Assembly: GCF_913566895.1 (NCBI RefSeq)
Contig: NZ_CAJYCN010000001.1
Coordinates: 186,001-250,000, forward strand
Direction of reading: 5' to 3'
Length of the DNA: 64,000 bases
From: Listeria ilorinensis
GTDB taxonomy: Bacteria > Bacillota > Bacilli > Lactobacillales > Listeriaceae
Under the pieces are notes generated by a model, which was not told the DNA's origin, made no database searches, and worked only from the letters and a program-made list of their open reading frames with translations. The translations under genes were made by a program, and so were the position numbers. Below are positions 43,212 to 52,229 of this stretch, one piece after another (within the stretch, counting starts at the first letter, position 1; each line of letters opens with the position of its first letter).

Positions 43212-45212
43212 TTATTCTGATCGTAAAGCCTCTGCTGCATCTAGTTTTGCTGCTCTGTTACTCGGATAGATGGAGAAAAGAAAACCAATGATAAGAGTGA
43301 TGACAAGCGTGACTAGGAAATTCCAAAAAGAGATGTGGATCATTTCTTCAAATCCAATTTTTGTTTCTAAAATGGGACTCACTAGCTTTGCAATAGTCAT
43401 GGCTGCTGCACTTGATAACACATTGGCTAAAATAATAATGTAACCTGCTTCCATCATAAAAAGTCCACGTATATGACGCTTGCGATAACCGATGGCCCGG
43501 AATACGCCAATTTCTCTTGTCCGTTCAACGACACCGATATAAAGTATAATCGCAATCATTACTCCAGCAACCGCTAACGACAGCCCTGCTATAAAGGCGA
43601 CGAGATACACGATAATGTTAGTAAATTGACTAAATGTATCAACAAAAGCATTCGCATTGGTAATGGCATAGTTCGCCCATTCTTTATCATTTTCATATTT
43701 TTCTACTACTTGTTCTGCTTGACTTGTTGTTTTTGTAAAAGCATCTACAGAGAGAATCGGTTTCTCTATTCCTGCGGTTTCAATAAAATCATTCATTGTT
43801 TTTGTGGACACATCGAAACCTCTAGCAAAGCCTTCTTTCGATGGATTAGTAATACCCGTAATGACAGTTTCTGTTTTAACAATATTAGCTGAATCACTGT
43901 TTCTTCCTGCATAAAGCAGCATGATTTTTTTACCGATCAGCTTATCACCATCTTTTTTAGTTAGCTCAGCTGTATCTGATTTTCCAAGAATCTTTCTGGC
44001 CACACCGGATGGAATAACCGCCCCACTTTCCTCGCTCTCGACCATTTTTCCACTGAGTAAATAGCCATCCTCTACAGTTAGGTCTTCATAACGAGCAGGC
44101 TTAAAATTCGCCTCTTGCATTTCACCAGATACGCCTTCCAAAATCTCCTCATCATATTCAAACTTAATCCCTTTAATCGTTGTACGCTCATAGACTTCTG
44201 AAATATTCTCGTCTTGATACAATTGCTTAACCTTTTTGATTTCACTATTTGTCAATGGGACAGTGGGTTCTGGTGATATTGAACCCCCATCTTCCAAATA
44301 GTAAGTCGTAATCTGATTTGGCGAAAAAGTTGTCCCAAAAATCTTTGATAAACTCTGATTAACACCATTTCCAAGCCCAAATGCTAACAAAATCGCAATA
44401 ATTCCAATCGAGGTTCCCAGTGCCACAAGTAAATTTCGAAATTTCCGATTAAAAAAACTACGAAAAGACATCTTGGCAATTGCCCACCCGTTTAGACGTA
44501 ATTTTTTTTCTTTTTTTAAACTATGCTTTTTCGTTACTTCTTTTTTCCTTTCAAATGAAACAACTTCTCCATCCGCTAGACGCAACACACTATCTGTTTT
44601 ATCGGCAATATTTAAATCATGTGTTACTAAGATAACCGTTGTGCCTTGCCTCGTTAAATCTTGCAGCAACTGGATAATTTCGGCCGAAGTGACACTGTCA
44701 AGAGCGCCAGTCGGTTCATCAGCAATGATCATATCCGGATTATTGGCTAGCGAACGAGCAATCGCAACACGCTGCTTTTGACCACCGGAGAGTTGCGCGG
44801 GTTTTTGACTCTCAAAATTTTCCAAACCCACTTGTTGAAGCAAGTCTCGAGCACGCTCATTTCGTTCGCTTTCGGACAGCTCCGGATTTAAATATAAGGG
44901 GACTTTTACATTTTCAACAACGGACATATGACTGACTAGATGAAAACTTTGGAAAATAAATCCAACATGATTAACATGATATTTATCCATATCAATTTCC
45001 TGTAAATCTTCGCCATTATATAGAACTTTTCCAGTGTAATCCGTATCAAGCCCACTTATAATATTTAGCAAAGTTGACTTCCCGCTTCCGCTTTTCCCGA
45101 TTATCGCTGCAAACTCCCCGTCTTGAATCGTAACATTAATATTTTTCAAGACAGGGATTTCTTTTTTCTTTCCTAATTTATACGTTTTTTGAAGTGCCGT
45201 AATCTCTAACAT
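43212..45212 (-). CDS. MacB-type ABC transporter, ATPase-permease fusion
   Basis: About 666 aa. The N-terminal 230 residues are an ATPase: Walker A GKSGSGKST, signature LSGGQKQRV and Walker B IADEPTGALD. A first helix (about 265-290) follows, then an extracellular domain of about 225 residues, and three C-terminal helices with the FtsX signature REIGVFRAIGYRKRHI. This is MacB topology, used for export or mechanotransmission of peptides, antibiotics and lipoproteins. GGAG is 8 nt before this ATG; its codons overlap none of the upstream permease gene. Confidence 0.9.
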   Translation of the reverse strand: MLEITALQKTYKLGKKKEIPVLKNINVTIQDGEFAAIIGKSGSGKSTLLNIISGLDTDYTGKVLYNGEDLQEIDMDKYHVNHVGFIFQSFHLVSHMSVVENVKVPLYLNPELSESERNERARDLLQQVGLENFESQKPAQLSGGQKQRVAIARSLANNPDMIIADEPTGALDSVTSAEIIQLLQDLTRQGTTVILVTHDLNIADKTDSVLRLADGEVVSFERKKEVTKKHSLKKEKKLRLNGWAIAKMSFRSFFNRKFRNLLVALGTSIGIIAILLAFGLGNGVNQSLSKIFGTTFSPNQITTYYLEDGGSISPEPTVPLTNSEIKKVKQLYQDENISEVYERTTIKGIKFEYDEEILEGVSGEMQEANFKPARYEDLTVEDGYLLSGKMVESEESGAVIPSGVARKILGKSDTAELTKKDGDKLIGKKIMLLYAGRNSDSANIVKTETVITGITNPSKEGFARGFDVSTKTMNDFIETAGIEKPILSVDAFTKTTSQAEQVVEKYENDKEWANYAITNANAFVDTFSQFTNIIVYLVAFIAGLSLAVAGVMIAIILYIGVVERTREIGVFRAIGYRKRHIRGLFMMEAGYIIILANVLSSAAAMTIAKLVSPILETKIGFEEMIHISFWNFLVTLVITLIIGFLFSIYPSNRAAKLDAAEALRSE

Positions 45213-45229
45213 TCGCTTTTCTCCTGCTT

Positions 45230-45934
45230 TCAAATAGTATCTACTTTTTTCGTTTTATGATAAATGTAGCTCCCAGCAATGATCACACACAAGGTTACAT
45301 TCCAAATAATCGACAACAGCGAAATCTCAAAACGTCCATTTGGCAAGATCGAAATAACGCCTTGACTGTTATAAATATGCAAATAATACTCAGCTAGTAA
45401 GTTAAAAATCAGAATACCGAACAGAAGAATAATGACGCCTGCTTTTTGTACATAACTAGTTTTCACATGGTCTTTCAACCAACTTACTGGGATTACAAAA
45501 TAACAAACAAACATAAAGATGAATAGAAACATCATGCCTACACCTGATACAAAAGATAACATATCTCCTGTTGCAATCCGCCCTGTTTCCAAGCCGTAAT
45601 ACCAGATAAAGGCACTTTGAACAACGATCACAGTAATAGCTGTCAAATAAGCAGCCAACAATTTCCCAAAGAATTTAGTCCCTTCTGAGTACCCAGACAG
45701 TGATACAAGAGTTAAATTTTCTTTTGATGTGTCTAATTTAGTAATCTTCCATGTTGTAATAAGAATGAGTAACAAGCTCATTACTGTCGTTCCGCGAATG
45801 GCTCTAAAAAGAAAATCCGTTCCCTCCAACAAGTTCATTGTGACTCCTACTAAATTGAGTCCTAGGATTATTGCAAGTCCGATTACAAGAATAGGACTAA
45901 TTTGCTTAGCATAAAAAGTGATCACTTTTTTCAT
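45230..45934 (-). CDS. ABC-2 type permease
   Basis: A 234-aa hydrophobic protein with about six helices and few loops, typical of single-subunit ABC-2 permeases paired with the upstream ATPase. It overlaps the ATPase gene by 4 bp. Substrate unknown. Confidence 0.8.
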   Translation of the reverse strand: MKKVITFYAKQISPILVIGLAIILGLNLVGVTMNLLEGTDFLFRAIRGTTVMSLLLILITTWKITKLDTSKENLTLVSLSGYSEGTKFFGKLLAAYLTAITVIVVQSAFIWYYGLETGRIATGDMLSFVSGVGMMFLFIFMFVCYFVIPVSWLKDHVKTSYVQKAGVIILLFGILIFNLLAEYYLHIYNSQGVISILPNGRFEISLLSIIWNVTLCVIIAGSYIYHKTKKVDTI

Positions 45935-46620
45935 TTTTTCATTTCCTCCTTATAAAAATCGACTAATGAATTGCCCGTTTCTTCTCGGTAGTTCTCTGTA
46001 TGAATCGTCTTAAGTGTATGATTTTGAATAAGCCACAACTGATTATACAGTTGCTCAGTACCTTCTAGATGATGTGATGAAATAATTGTTATCCCATCTG
46101 GGTCCGTTTCACTTATGATGGCCTTCATCACCTCTGAACGAGCTAAAATATCAATGTTTGCAAAAGGTTCATCATAAAGGTAGAGTTTGGCTTTTCTCGC
46201 CAGAATACTTCCAATCCTTACTTTCATCAACATCCCAGTAGATAGTTCTGCCAGTTTAAGCTGTTTGTTGATTTTCCATGTTGCAAGTAATCTATCCCAT
46301 TTTTCTAATTGAATGTCTTCAAAAAGTAAGGCATGTTGCTTCATGAATGTTTCGATCGTGATATTCTTCTTCGCATATAATTCATTACTGAGATAGGCAA
46401 TTTGCTGACGAATATCGTTGTTGGTATAATGCTGTCCATCTAAGTCAATCCCCCCATCATCTATTTTCTTCAGGTTTGCCAAAATGTTTAGTAAAGTGGT
46501 TTTGCCGCTGCCATTTTCACCTGTAAGCACAATCATCTCACCGGATTCTGCTGCGAAATTTATATTTTGTAGTATTAAATGATTTGAATAAGATTTTGAT
46601 ATATTATGTCCAATCAGCAT
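45931..46620 (-). CDS. ABC transporter ATPase
   Basis: A 229-aa ATPase with Walker A GENGSGKTT (about 35-43), signature LSTGMLMKV (altered from LSGGQ, again the GntR-linked group), Walker B LYLYDEPFANID and H-loop SSHH. Its ATG lies within the last codons of the GntR gene (7-bp overlap) and GAGGAGG is 10 nt upstream. A longer in-frame start inside GntR is unlikely. Confidence 0.88.
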   Translation of the reverse strand: MLIGHNISKSYSNHLILQNINFAAESGEMIVLTGENGSGKTTLLNILANLKKIDDGGIDLDGQHYTNNDIRQQIAYLSNELYAKKNITIETFMKQHALLFEDIQLEKWDRLLATWKINKQLKLAELSTGMLMKVRIGSILARKAKLYLYDEPFANIDILARSEVMKAIISETDPDGITIISSHHLEGTEQLYNQLWLIQNHTLKTIHTENYREETGNSLVDFYKEEMKK

Positions 46621-46982
46621 TCGTTTTCTTCCTCCTCTGCGCTCATAACCCATGCGATTACTTTCTCTTTATTTAATCCAAGTTTCATCATTTCTTTGAT
46701 AAAGTTCTCTGTTAGTTGTTGTGCTGTATCATTTTCCAATTGCTTAATTCTCCTCTTATCTTCTGTTAAATACTTTCCAGTTCCACGAATGGTATAAATA
46801 ATCTTTTGTTCTTCTAATTCTGCATACGCTCGTTGAACCGTTGTTGGGTTTACTTCAAGTTTCGCTGCTAATTCTCGTACAGATAATAATTTATCACCAG
46901 CCGTAAAAACTTCTGTAATTATTTCTTTATGAATAAAATGCACGATTTGCTTATAAATAGGTTTACTATCATCAAATCTCAT
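46614..46982 (-). CDS. GntR-family regulator, YtrA subfamily
   Basis: A 122-aa regulator with a winged HTH (residues 10-72, LSVRELAAKLEVNPTTVQRAYAEL) and a short C-terminal helix. It leads the five-gene operon GntR, ATPase, permease, MacB-type transporter, flavodoxin-like protein. A partly symmetric GTGTCAC...GTCACAC element is at 46999-47025 upstream of the gene and may be its operator. Ligand unknown. Confidence 0.88.
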   Translation of the reverse strand: MRFDDSKPIYKQIVHFIHKEIITEVFTAGDKLLSVRELAAKLEVNPTTVQRAYAELEEQKIIYTIRGTGKYLTEDKRRIKQLENDTAQQLTENFIKEMMKLGLNKEKVIAWVMSAEEEENEC

Positions 46983-46998
46983 AACTTCCTCCTTTCGT

Positions 46999-47025
46999 CT
47001 GTGTCACTGTATCACTCAGGTCACA
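46999..47025 (-). promoter_or_regulatory. possible operator of the second GntR operon
   Basis: An imperfect inverted repeat GTGTCAC-N12-GTCACAC lies just upstream of the SD of the GntR gene. One arm base does not pair. Confidence 0.35.
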
Positions 47026-47163
47026 CTGTCTATGTATGTAATATATCAAACACAACTTCAATCATTTATACCCAGGATATATTTGAAAAGTATTGGTGTA
47101 CATAAAACTTGAAAGTACATGTAAGTCTCCTTGATGAAGGGAAGCAGAATAGCTGGCATAGAC

Positions 47164-47257
47164 AAAAAAGCAACTTTTCTTTTTGGATATTCCCCAAAGA
47201 AAAAGTTGCTTTTTCTACAGTATGAATTGATCTATTCAAATAGAATAGATCCATTCA
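47164..47257. other. two adjacent strong hairpins in the 46983-47451 gap
   Basis: The first hairpin (about 47164-47215) pairs AAGCAACTTTT with AAAAGTTGCT and has A/T runs on both sides, as a bidirectional terminator would. The second (about 47222-47257) is GATCTATTC/GAATAGATC extended by ATGAAT/ATTCAT. No gene with an SD was found in this gap; it may hold a small RNA or a mobile-element remnant. Confidence 0.5.
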
Positions 47258-47451
47258 TAATTTTGTTTTTTTGAATGCTTCTGTTGGTGTTTAGAGAATG
47301 TGCTTCAACGCTAGTATCTATGGACACCTTAAGAATTCTAAAATAGCCTATTATTGTGTACACCGCTAAATTTTTATCCTCTTATCTTCCCAATCATTGT
47401 TTATACAATAAATATTTAAAATGAGTCAGCCACCAGTTATTTTTCTCATAC

Positions 47452-47493
47452 AAAAAAGCCCCAGGAGCAATTTACTCCTGGGACTTTTTTTTG
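47452..47493 (-). terminator. terminator of the surface-protein operon
   Basis: Stem CCCAGGAG/CTCCTGGG, followed on the minus strand by GC-T6. The end of the last gene (KSQE-stop) is encoded in the 5' arm and loop. Confidence 0.9.
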
Positions 47494-47723
47494 CTTCTAA
47501 TCTTCTCTTTAAGCAATATCCAGATCGCTAGTATAACTAGCAGCAGGCCTAAAAAAGAGAAAAAGAATAGTTGATTCGTATCACCTGTTTTAGGATGTGA
47601 TTGTTGTTGCACCACATAGTGTGGAACCAGCTTCTCATTTGTTGTAGAAGGCTGATCTGGTTCATCGGGTGTTTCAGGTGCTCCAAGTCCTAATTGACCA
47701 TAAATCTGAATATCCGTATTCAT
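47472..47723 (-). CDS. short sortase-type anchor protein without signal peptide
   Basis: An 83-aa protein. HPKTG at 43-47 stands where LPXTG should be; a hydrophobic helix (52-71) and a basic tail KEKIRSKKK follow, forming a cell-wall sorting signal. The N-terminus MNTDIQIYGQLGLG is hydrophilic, so there is no signal peptide. It is in the same reading frame as the preceding secreted-protein gene, 27 bp after its stop, and another stop lies just before the ATG. Small LPXTG proteins in WxL clusters normally have a signal peptide, so this could be a remnant or a gene with the signal sequence lost. SD AGAGG, 7 nt. Confidence 0.55.
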   Translation of the reverse strand: MNTDIQIYGQLGLGAPETPDEPDQPSTTNEKLVPHYVVQQQSHPKTGDTNQLFFFSFLGLLLVILAIWILLKEKIRSKKKSQE

Positions 47724-47750
47724 TCAATCGCCTCTTCTAACAGGAAACTG

Positions 47751-48392
47751 TTAGTTCCAGTCTACAGCGTCAAATTTTAGCTTCAATGTGTATTTTAGCT
47801 GTGTTTGAGTAGTAGATTGAGCTGCATTCCCAGAATAAGTGAATGTTGCTTTATTGTTGACCGGTGTAGCAGAAGTAGCATCGCCAGGTTGTTGCTGATC
47901 CTTACTATTAGCCAATGTAATCAATTCTGAATTTAATGATGATGCTATTGTGCTTCCAGTAATGAGGTTAGTAGATGCAGTTGTTGCCGCATTACCTGCT
48001 GTTCCAGTAACATCTAACTTCAAATTAAAGTTAGCAGGCAATTGTGGATTAGAAGCATCCGCAGTAAAACCATTAGCAGTTACTTTAACTGGACGTCCAG
48101 AATTGTTAACGATGGAATATTTTGGCGCTTTAATACTGGTGTCACTAGCAGTGTTGTAGAAAATAGTTTTAGTTGGCACCGTAACATTGATCCAGTTAAC
48201 ATCTTCTTCTGGGATTTGTGCGTCTGGATCGGTGTTGTCTGCACCTAATGTTCCGTTGACTTCAATATCTGCACTAGATTGTCCATTGACTGTTTGCTGA
48301 CTAGAACTTTCAGTACCATCTGCAGCAAAGACAAGTGGTGCTCCTCCAAATACGACTCCTGCTGTTAATAAAATAGTAAATAATTTTTTCAT
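47751..48392 (-). CDS. secreted surface protein of the WxL-type cluster
   Basis: A 213-aa secreted protein. The signal peptide is MKKLFTILLTAGVVFGG with cleavage near VFA-A. A Ser/Gln-rich segment follows, then a beta-rich domain (about 65-213) with INVTVPTKTIFYN, IVNNSGRPVKVTANGF and YTLKLKFDAVDW at the end. It resembles secreted WxL-associated proteins of Listeria and Enterococcus but lacks the paired WxL motif. AGGGGG is 6 nt before this ATG. It is the third gene of the operon. Confidence 0.7.
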   Translation of the reverse strand: MKKLFTILLTAGVVFGGAPLVFAADGTESSSQQTVNGQSSADIEVNGTLGADNTDPDAQIPEEDVNWINVTVPTKTIFYNTASDTSIKAPKYSIVNNSGRPVKVTANGFTADASNPQLPANFNLKLDVTGTAGNAATTASTNLITGSTIASSLNSELITLANSKDQQQPGDATSATPVNNKATFTYSGNAAQSTTQTQLKYTLKLKFDAVDWN

Positions 48393-48447
48393 CATGTTCC
48401 CCCTACAATATAATAATATTATAAACAAATTAATGTTTAACCTAAAG

Positions 48448-48969
48448 TCAGTTCACTGAAATAGTGACTCCTGCTGAAACCTCGCCCTGTTTTTTCTTCG
48501 TTTGAGGATCATACAGGCTAAAAATTGCCGTTGTTTGATGAGTTCCTTTGGATAACGGCTTTTCCAATTGAACTTGAGTGATTTCTTCACCGGGATAAAT
48601 TGCTCCCGAAGTATAAATAATGTCACCCGTTTGGTCATCTTTGATTTCAACGTTGACCGGATAGGCATTGCTCTCAGGATTTTTGATAGGCAATTGCCCT
48701 TTTTGTGTCTTACTGTCGATGGTTGCATCAGACGCAATCATCATATTAAAGTTGCTTTCATCAGCCTTTTGCTGGGCAAGTTCAGCCATCTCTTTATCCG
48801 ACATCTTTGTGGCGTCTTTTCCTTCCGGTAAAAAATCACCACTGATAACAGACATGGTTTGTGGCTCAGGTGCGAAAAAGAAATGGTAGATACCATAGCC
48901 GCCACCAATGAGCAATAGCAAAAGGACTAAAAGCAGCAACCATTTTTTTCGTTTCTTATTTTTTTCCAT
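48448..48969 (-). CDS. membrane-anchored extracellular protein of the WxL-type cluster
   Basis: A 173-aa protein with basic N-terminus (MEKNKKRKK), one transmembrane helix (WLLLLVLLLLLIGGGYGIYHFF) and an outside domain (about 35-173) of beta strands (YPVNVEIKDDQTGDIIYTSG; GTHQTTAIFSLYD). The helix acts as signal anchor and the protein remains in the membrane. It may hold the secreted proteins of the operon at the surface. No named family recognised. Confidence 0.65.
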   Translation of the reverse strand: MEKNKKRKKWLLLLVLLLLLIGGGYGIYHFFFAPEPQTMSVISGDFLPEGKDATKMSDKEMAELAQQKADESNFNMMIASDATIDSKTQKGQLPIKNPESNAYPVNVEIKDDQTGDIIYTSGAIYPGEEITQVQLEKPLSKGTHQTTAIFSLYDPQTKKKQGEVSAGVTISVN

Positions 48970-48982
48970 TGATTAGCTCCTT

Positions 48983-51178
48983 CTAGTTTGTAGTAGCTGC
49001 TGAAATAGCAAAAGAAAAACGATAACTAAATTTTTGCTCCCCGATCATTGGTCCCGAGTAATCTCCAGTCAGATATAGGACAGCCTGAGCGTCCTTATCC
49101 CAAAATGGGTTCAACTGGATAGTGCTTGAGTTGATAAAATCACCATCCGTCAAAGGGCCAAATACAGTTTGTTCTCCACTATCTACTTTTTCAGCAATTA
49201 AAGATAAGATCAGCTCCTGATTGTTTGTATGAAACTGATCCACTAAAGACAACTGTTCCGAGCTGTCCGAGTTACGAGTGATACTTTTTAAACTGACTTC
49301 TGTCGGAACATTGCCAGCATTACGCATTGTATATCGATCTAGATTTTGTTGTTTACCAAATGTCCCTGGAATTGGACTATTAAATTCCATCGAACTGTTA
49401 GAAAACTGTATCAGAACATATGGTGGGACTTCTGCTGTTGCGTCTTTCCAACGACTTTCGAAAGTATAGCCTGGAACTTGCTGACTATCTACCTTGGCAT
49501 ATAAGTAGTAATCTTCAGCAGGTAACTCTTTAAATGAATATTTTGTATCTGCTCCTATCGGCGGTGAATTACCGGGCAAGGAAACTTCTGTTTGCTCTTT
49601 TACCCCTTCAGATGTTCCAGCGTTTTGAATGCTTGTTTGAGCCGCTTCAGTAGTAATGTCCCCACTGTAAAGCGGTTTTGTTGCCAGCTTATATTGAACC
49701 TTGCTACTTGTTGTGGTAGCTGGAGCAACACTCTCTATTTGCGCATCGATACTGCTGACATCCGGCCCAACTGAAGGCGTGGTCGACAGGCTCTCAATAG
49801 AAGGCATTTTAGCATACACAACTGAATAACCCTTACCAATATTAGTTGATGTAACAGTGTAGCTCGAACCAGGATTTACCTCAGGCACATAGGTATTTTG
49901 ACCGCTAGCTGTCAAATACGCAATTTGATACAGAGAAGTATCCGTATCAACACGTTTGAAGATAGGATTCATCGTACCTAATACCGGTTCAGATGATTTT
50001 GTAGAATCGAAAGCTACATATTCTGGTGAGTTTAGGTTGATCTTCGGGTTACTACCGGAAAAACTGTCAACATCTGTTGTAAAATGTCCGATTGAGTCTT
50101 TTTCAAAATTGGCAGTCAGAGTTCCCGTACATAAAGTAGCTGTATTTGAAGTATAGTTTTTCCCATAAATACTTTTATAAGAAAACTTTCCTTGCTCTTG
50201 AACATTAAGAGTAGCACTATTGTAAAAGAGATAAGGCTTGCTTGCTTCAATTGCTAACGATGCTTGTTTTCCTATTGTAACTGATTGATTTAAACTATAA
50301 AAAACTGCTGACGCATTTGGCGAATCATTATAAACAGTCGTCTCACTGTTGTCAGCAAAAGTGACAGTAGGAAATCCTTCTACAAACTCACCACCATAAG
50401 ATTTTCCAGAGGAATAGAAATTATTTTTTCCTTTAAAGGTTAGTGTATTACCAGAATTATTGTTTCCCCAAAAAGGTTGACAGCCATTTAGAATATTATA
50501 ATTGATATTCTCAACTGTAAAATGAACGTTACTATCATGGGTATACAAAATCCCATAATAGCTGCTGTTAGGATACTCACTGTTCCCAAAAGTCAGGTTT
50601 TTATAGGTAACGTCAATATTATTAGCATTTGTACTGAAATGAGCTGTCCCATAATTCGTACCGTTATATAAAAGAGCATGCCCATTGCCGTCTATTACTG
50701 TGTTCTGCTTAATATAAATAAAAGTAGAATCATAAATAATATCATTTTGCAGCTGAATATACTGTGTTTCTCCAGCCGCTACGGGTGTAGCAAAAGCATC
50801 TTTTAATTCTTGAAAGGTTGAGACCAAATATGGGTTGGTTTCAGTACCATTACCAGCTGCCGTTACCATTGTTCCTGTCTTAGGAGTGGTTGTTTCTTGT
50901 TCTTCTTCACCAGAGACCACCGTTGAATCTGGAGTCGATTCTGATGTTGATTCTTCGCTAGCTTCCGTACTGCTAGCAGAAGGCTTAACCGTTGGATCTA
51001 TTTGCTCTGTTGGATCCGTTTGTTCTACTTGATCTGTAGAAGATGGATTTTCTAGCTCACCAGTCGTACTAGACGACTGTGGAACTTCAGTTGTTGGGAT
51101 TTCCTCCCCCCATACTGAAAGGGAGAAAATCTGAAAAGATAAAAAAATCGCAATCAGTAATCTTATTTTCTTTTTCAT
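48983..51178 (-). CDS. secreted beta-helix (pectate-lyase-like) surface protein
   Basis: About 731 aa. Signal peptide (cleavage near VWG-EE), then a low-complexity Ser/Thr/Glu/Pro linker (about 25-105) that would span the wall. Residues about 110-400 show a parallel beta-helix with repeats such as IDGNGHALLYNG, YKNLTFGN and FTVENINYN. A beta-sandwich C-terminal part follows. There is no LPXTG and no WxL pair. AAGGGAG is 7 nt before this ATG. First gene of the operon; possibly binds carbohydrate. Confidence 0.75.
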   Translation of the reverse strand: MKKKIRLLIAIFLSFQIFSLSVWGEEIPTTEVPQSSSTTGELENPSSTDQVEQTDPTEQIDPTVKPSASSTEASEESTSESTPDSTVVSGEEEQETTTPKTGTMVTAAGNGTETNPYLVSTFQELKDAFATPVAAGETQYIQLQNDIIYDSTFIYIKQNTVIDGNGHALLYNGTNYGTAHFSTNANNIDVTYKNLTFGNSEYPNSSYYGILYTHDSNVHFTVENINYNILNGCQPFWGNNNSGNTLTFKGKNNFYSSGKSYGGEFVEGFPTVTFADNSETTVYNDSPNASAVFYSLNQSVTIGKQASLAIEASKPYLFYNSATLNVQEQGKFSYKSIYGKNYTSNTATLCTGTLTANFEKDSIGHFTTDVDSFSGSNPKINLNSPEYVAFDSTKSSEPVLGTMNPIFKRVDTDTSLYQIAYLTASGQNTYVPEVNPGSSYTVTSTNIGKGYSVVYAKMPSIESLSTTPSVGPDVSSIDAQIESVAPATTTSSKVQYKLATKPLYSGDITTEAAQTSIQNAGTSEGVKEQTEVSLPGNSPPIGADTKYSFKELPAEDYYLYAKVDSQQVPGYTFESRWKDATAEVPPYVLIQFSNSSMEFNSPIPGTFGKQQNLDRYTMRNAGNVPTEVSLKSITRNSDSSEQLSLVDQFHTNNQELILSLIAEKVDSGEQTVFGPLTDGDFINSSTIQLNPFWDKDAQAVLYLTGDYSGPMIGEQKFSYRFSFAISAATTN

Positions 51179-51230
51179 TTGCATTCTCCCTTAGTTTTAT
51201 CCAATATAACTTATTCCTGATAGAAGAAAA

Positions 51231-51356
51231 TTACTGTTTAAACTTCAAAGTGATAGCCATTATTCCAGTGCGTATCTCTTTATAAGGGTTGGCAGGTTTA
51301 AAAACAGCACATTGACTATACGAGAAAATATATCTCGGTCGCATAACTTTTTTCAT
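51231..51356 (-). CDS. possible 41-aa leader ORF of the surface operon
   Basis: Found by hand. MKKVMRPRYIFSYSQCAVFK begins a basic 41-residue peptide with GAGGTG 5 nt before ATG. It ends 53 bp before the beta-helix protein. No signal peptide or known domain. It could be a leader or noise. Confidence 0.35.
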   Translation of the reverse strand: MKKVMRPRYIFSYSQCAVFKPANPYKEIRTGIMAITLKFKQ

Positions 51357-51983
51357 TCTTCCACCTCTCTTGATTGTTATATTTTAAAAAATATAAGTGT
51401 AGTGGTTCGGTTCAAGACTAAAACAACTTCCATTGAACAATTGATTTAGCATAATGTTACTTTCAGTCTTATGAAAGAGTTTTAGTAAATACATTTATAT
51501 ACGCATTTTCATTGTTATAAATGTAAACTTTTAACTTTAGAACGTATTCCACAATATTTATTATACAGTAGTAATAAGTGAGTATGAGACTTTTGTGAAA
51601 AAAATTTTTCATATGTGTCAATTTATTGAATTTTATCAGAATATTTCTCTTTATATAATACAGTTAAAAAGCTACAATTAGAGTTGCTATTCCTTCATCT
51701 GCAGTCTTTGATTGTATTATTTTCCAAGTGTCACTTCCATACAAATCAAGTCCCTGTGCGGAAACTTAATGCTTTTTTTCTAAGAGAATTAGAGATTTTT
51801 TGCCAATTTCTTACTAGTCCCATAATGTAATATTCTTTTCTTTTCTAATCATGTTAGTTTTCGTTCTTGGAATCTGGATATTATGGGAGATTTTTTTGTT
51901 TGCCATAACTAAAAATTTAAAAAACAATTCTGAAGTTAGTCATCTATCTTTTCATAAATAAGAACTAGTGTCAGGGAATTTAA
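51357..51983. other. AT-rich intergenic region, no gene recognised
   Basis: About 630 bp with many short AT runs and small palindromes (for example GAAAAAAATTTTTC). It probably contains the promoter of the surface operon, but no convincing -35/-10 pair stood out. No gene with SD was seen. Confidence 0.4.
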
Positions 51984-52015
51984 ATAAAAAACCGGAGAAA
52001 ATCAATTCTCCGGTT
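51984..52015 (-). terminator. terminator of the parB-DUF951 operon
   Basis: Stem AACCGGAGAA/TTCTCCGGTT, with T6 on the minus strand. The last sense codons and the TGA of the DUF951 gene lie inside it. Confidence 0.88.
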
Positions 52016-52205
52016 CTGCTTTTATAAGAATTCGCTTCATTTTCCGCTCAAATTCGCGTCTGGGGATCAGGACACTGTGTCCACAACCCTCACATTTGAT
52101 TCGGATATCCATCCCCATACGAATGATCCTAAATTGATTGGCCCCGCAAGGATGTGGTTTTTTCATTTCTACAACATCATTTAACCCAAAAACCGGCTTT
52201 TCCAT
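52002..52205 (-). CDS. DUF951-family small zinc-ribbon-like protein
   Basis: A 67-aa protein, conserved next to parB in Firmicutes. The pattern VVEMKKPHPCGANQFRIIRMG is followed by CEGCGH (39-44), with PR as the usual end motif (LIPRREFERKMK). The three Cys and a His suggest metal binding. It follows parB by 24 bp and is co-transcribed. Function unknown. Confidence 0.9.
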   Translation of the reverse strand: MEKPVFGLNDVVEMKKPHPCGANQFRIIRMGMDIRIKCEGCGHSVLIPRREFERKMKRILIKAEPEN

Positions 52206-52229
52206 CCAGCGTCCCCCTTACTCACAAAC

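Noticed and set aside
47066-47254. 62-codon minus ORF in the intergenic gap
   Set aside because: It runs through two hairpins, has no SD and reads as low-quality sequence. Treated as non-coding.
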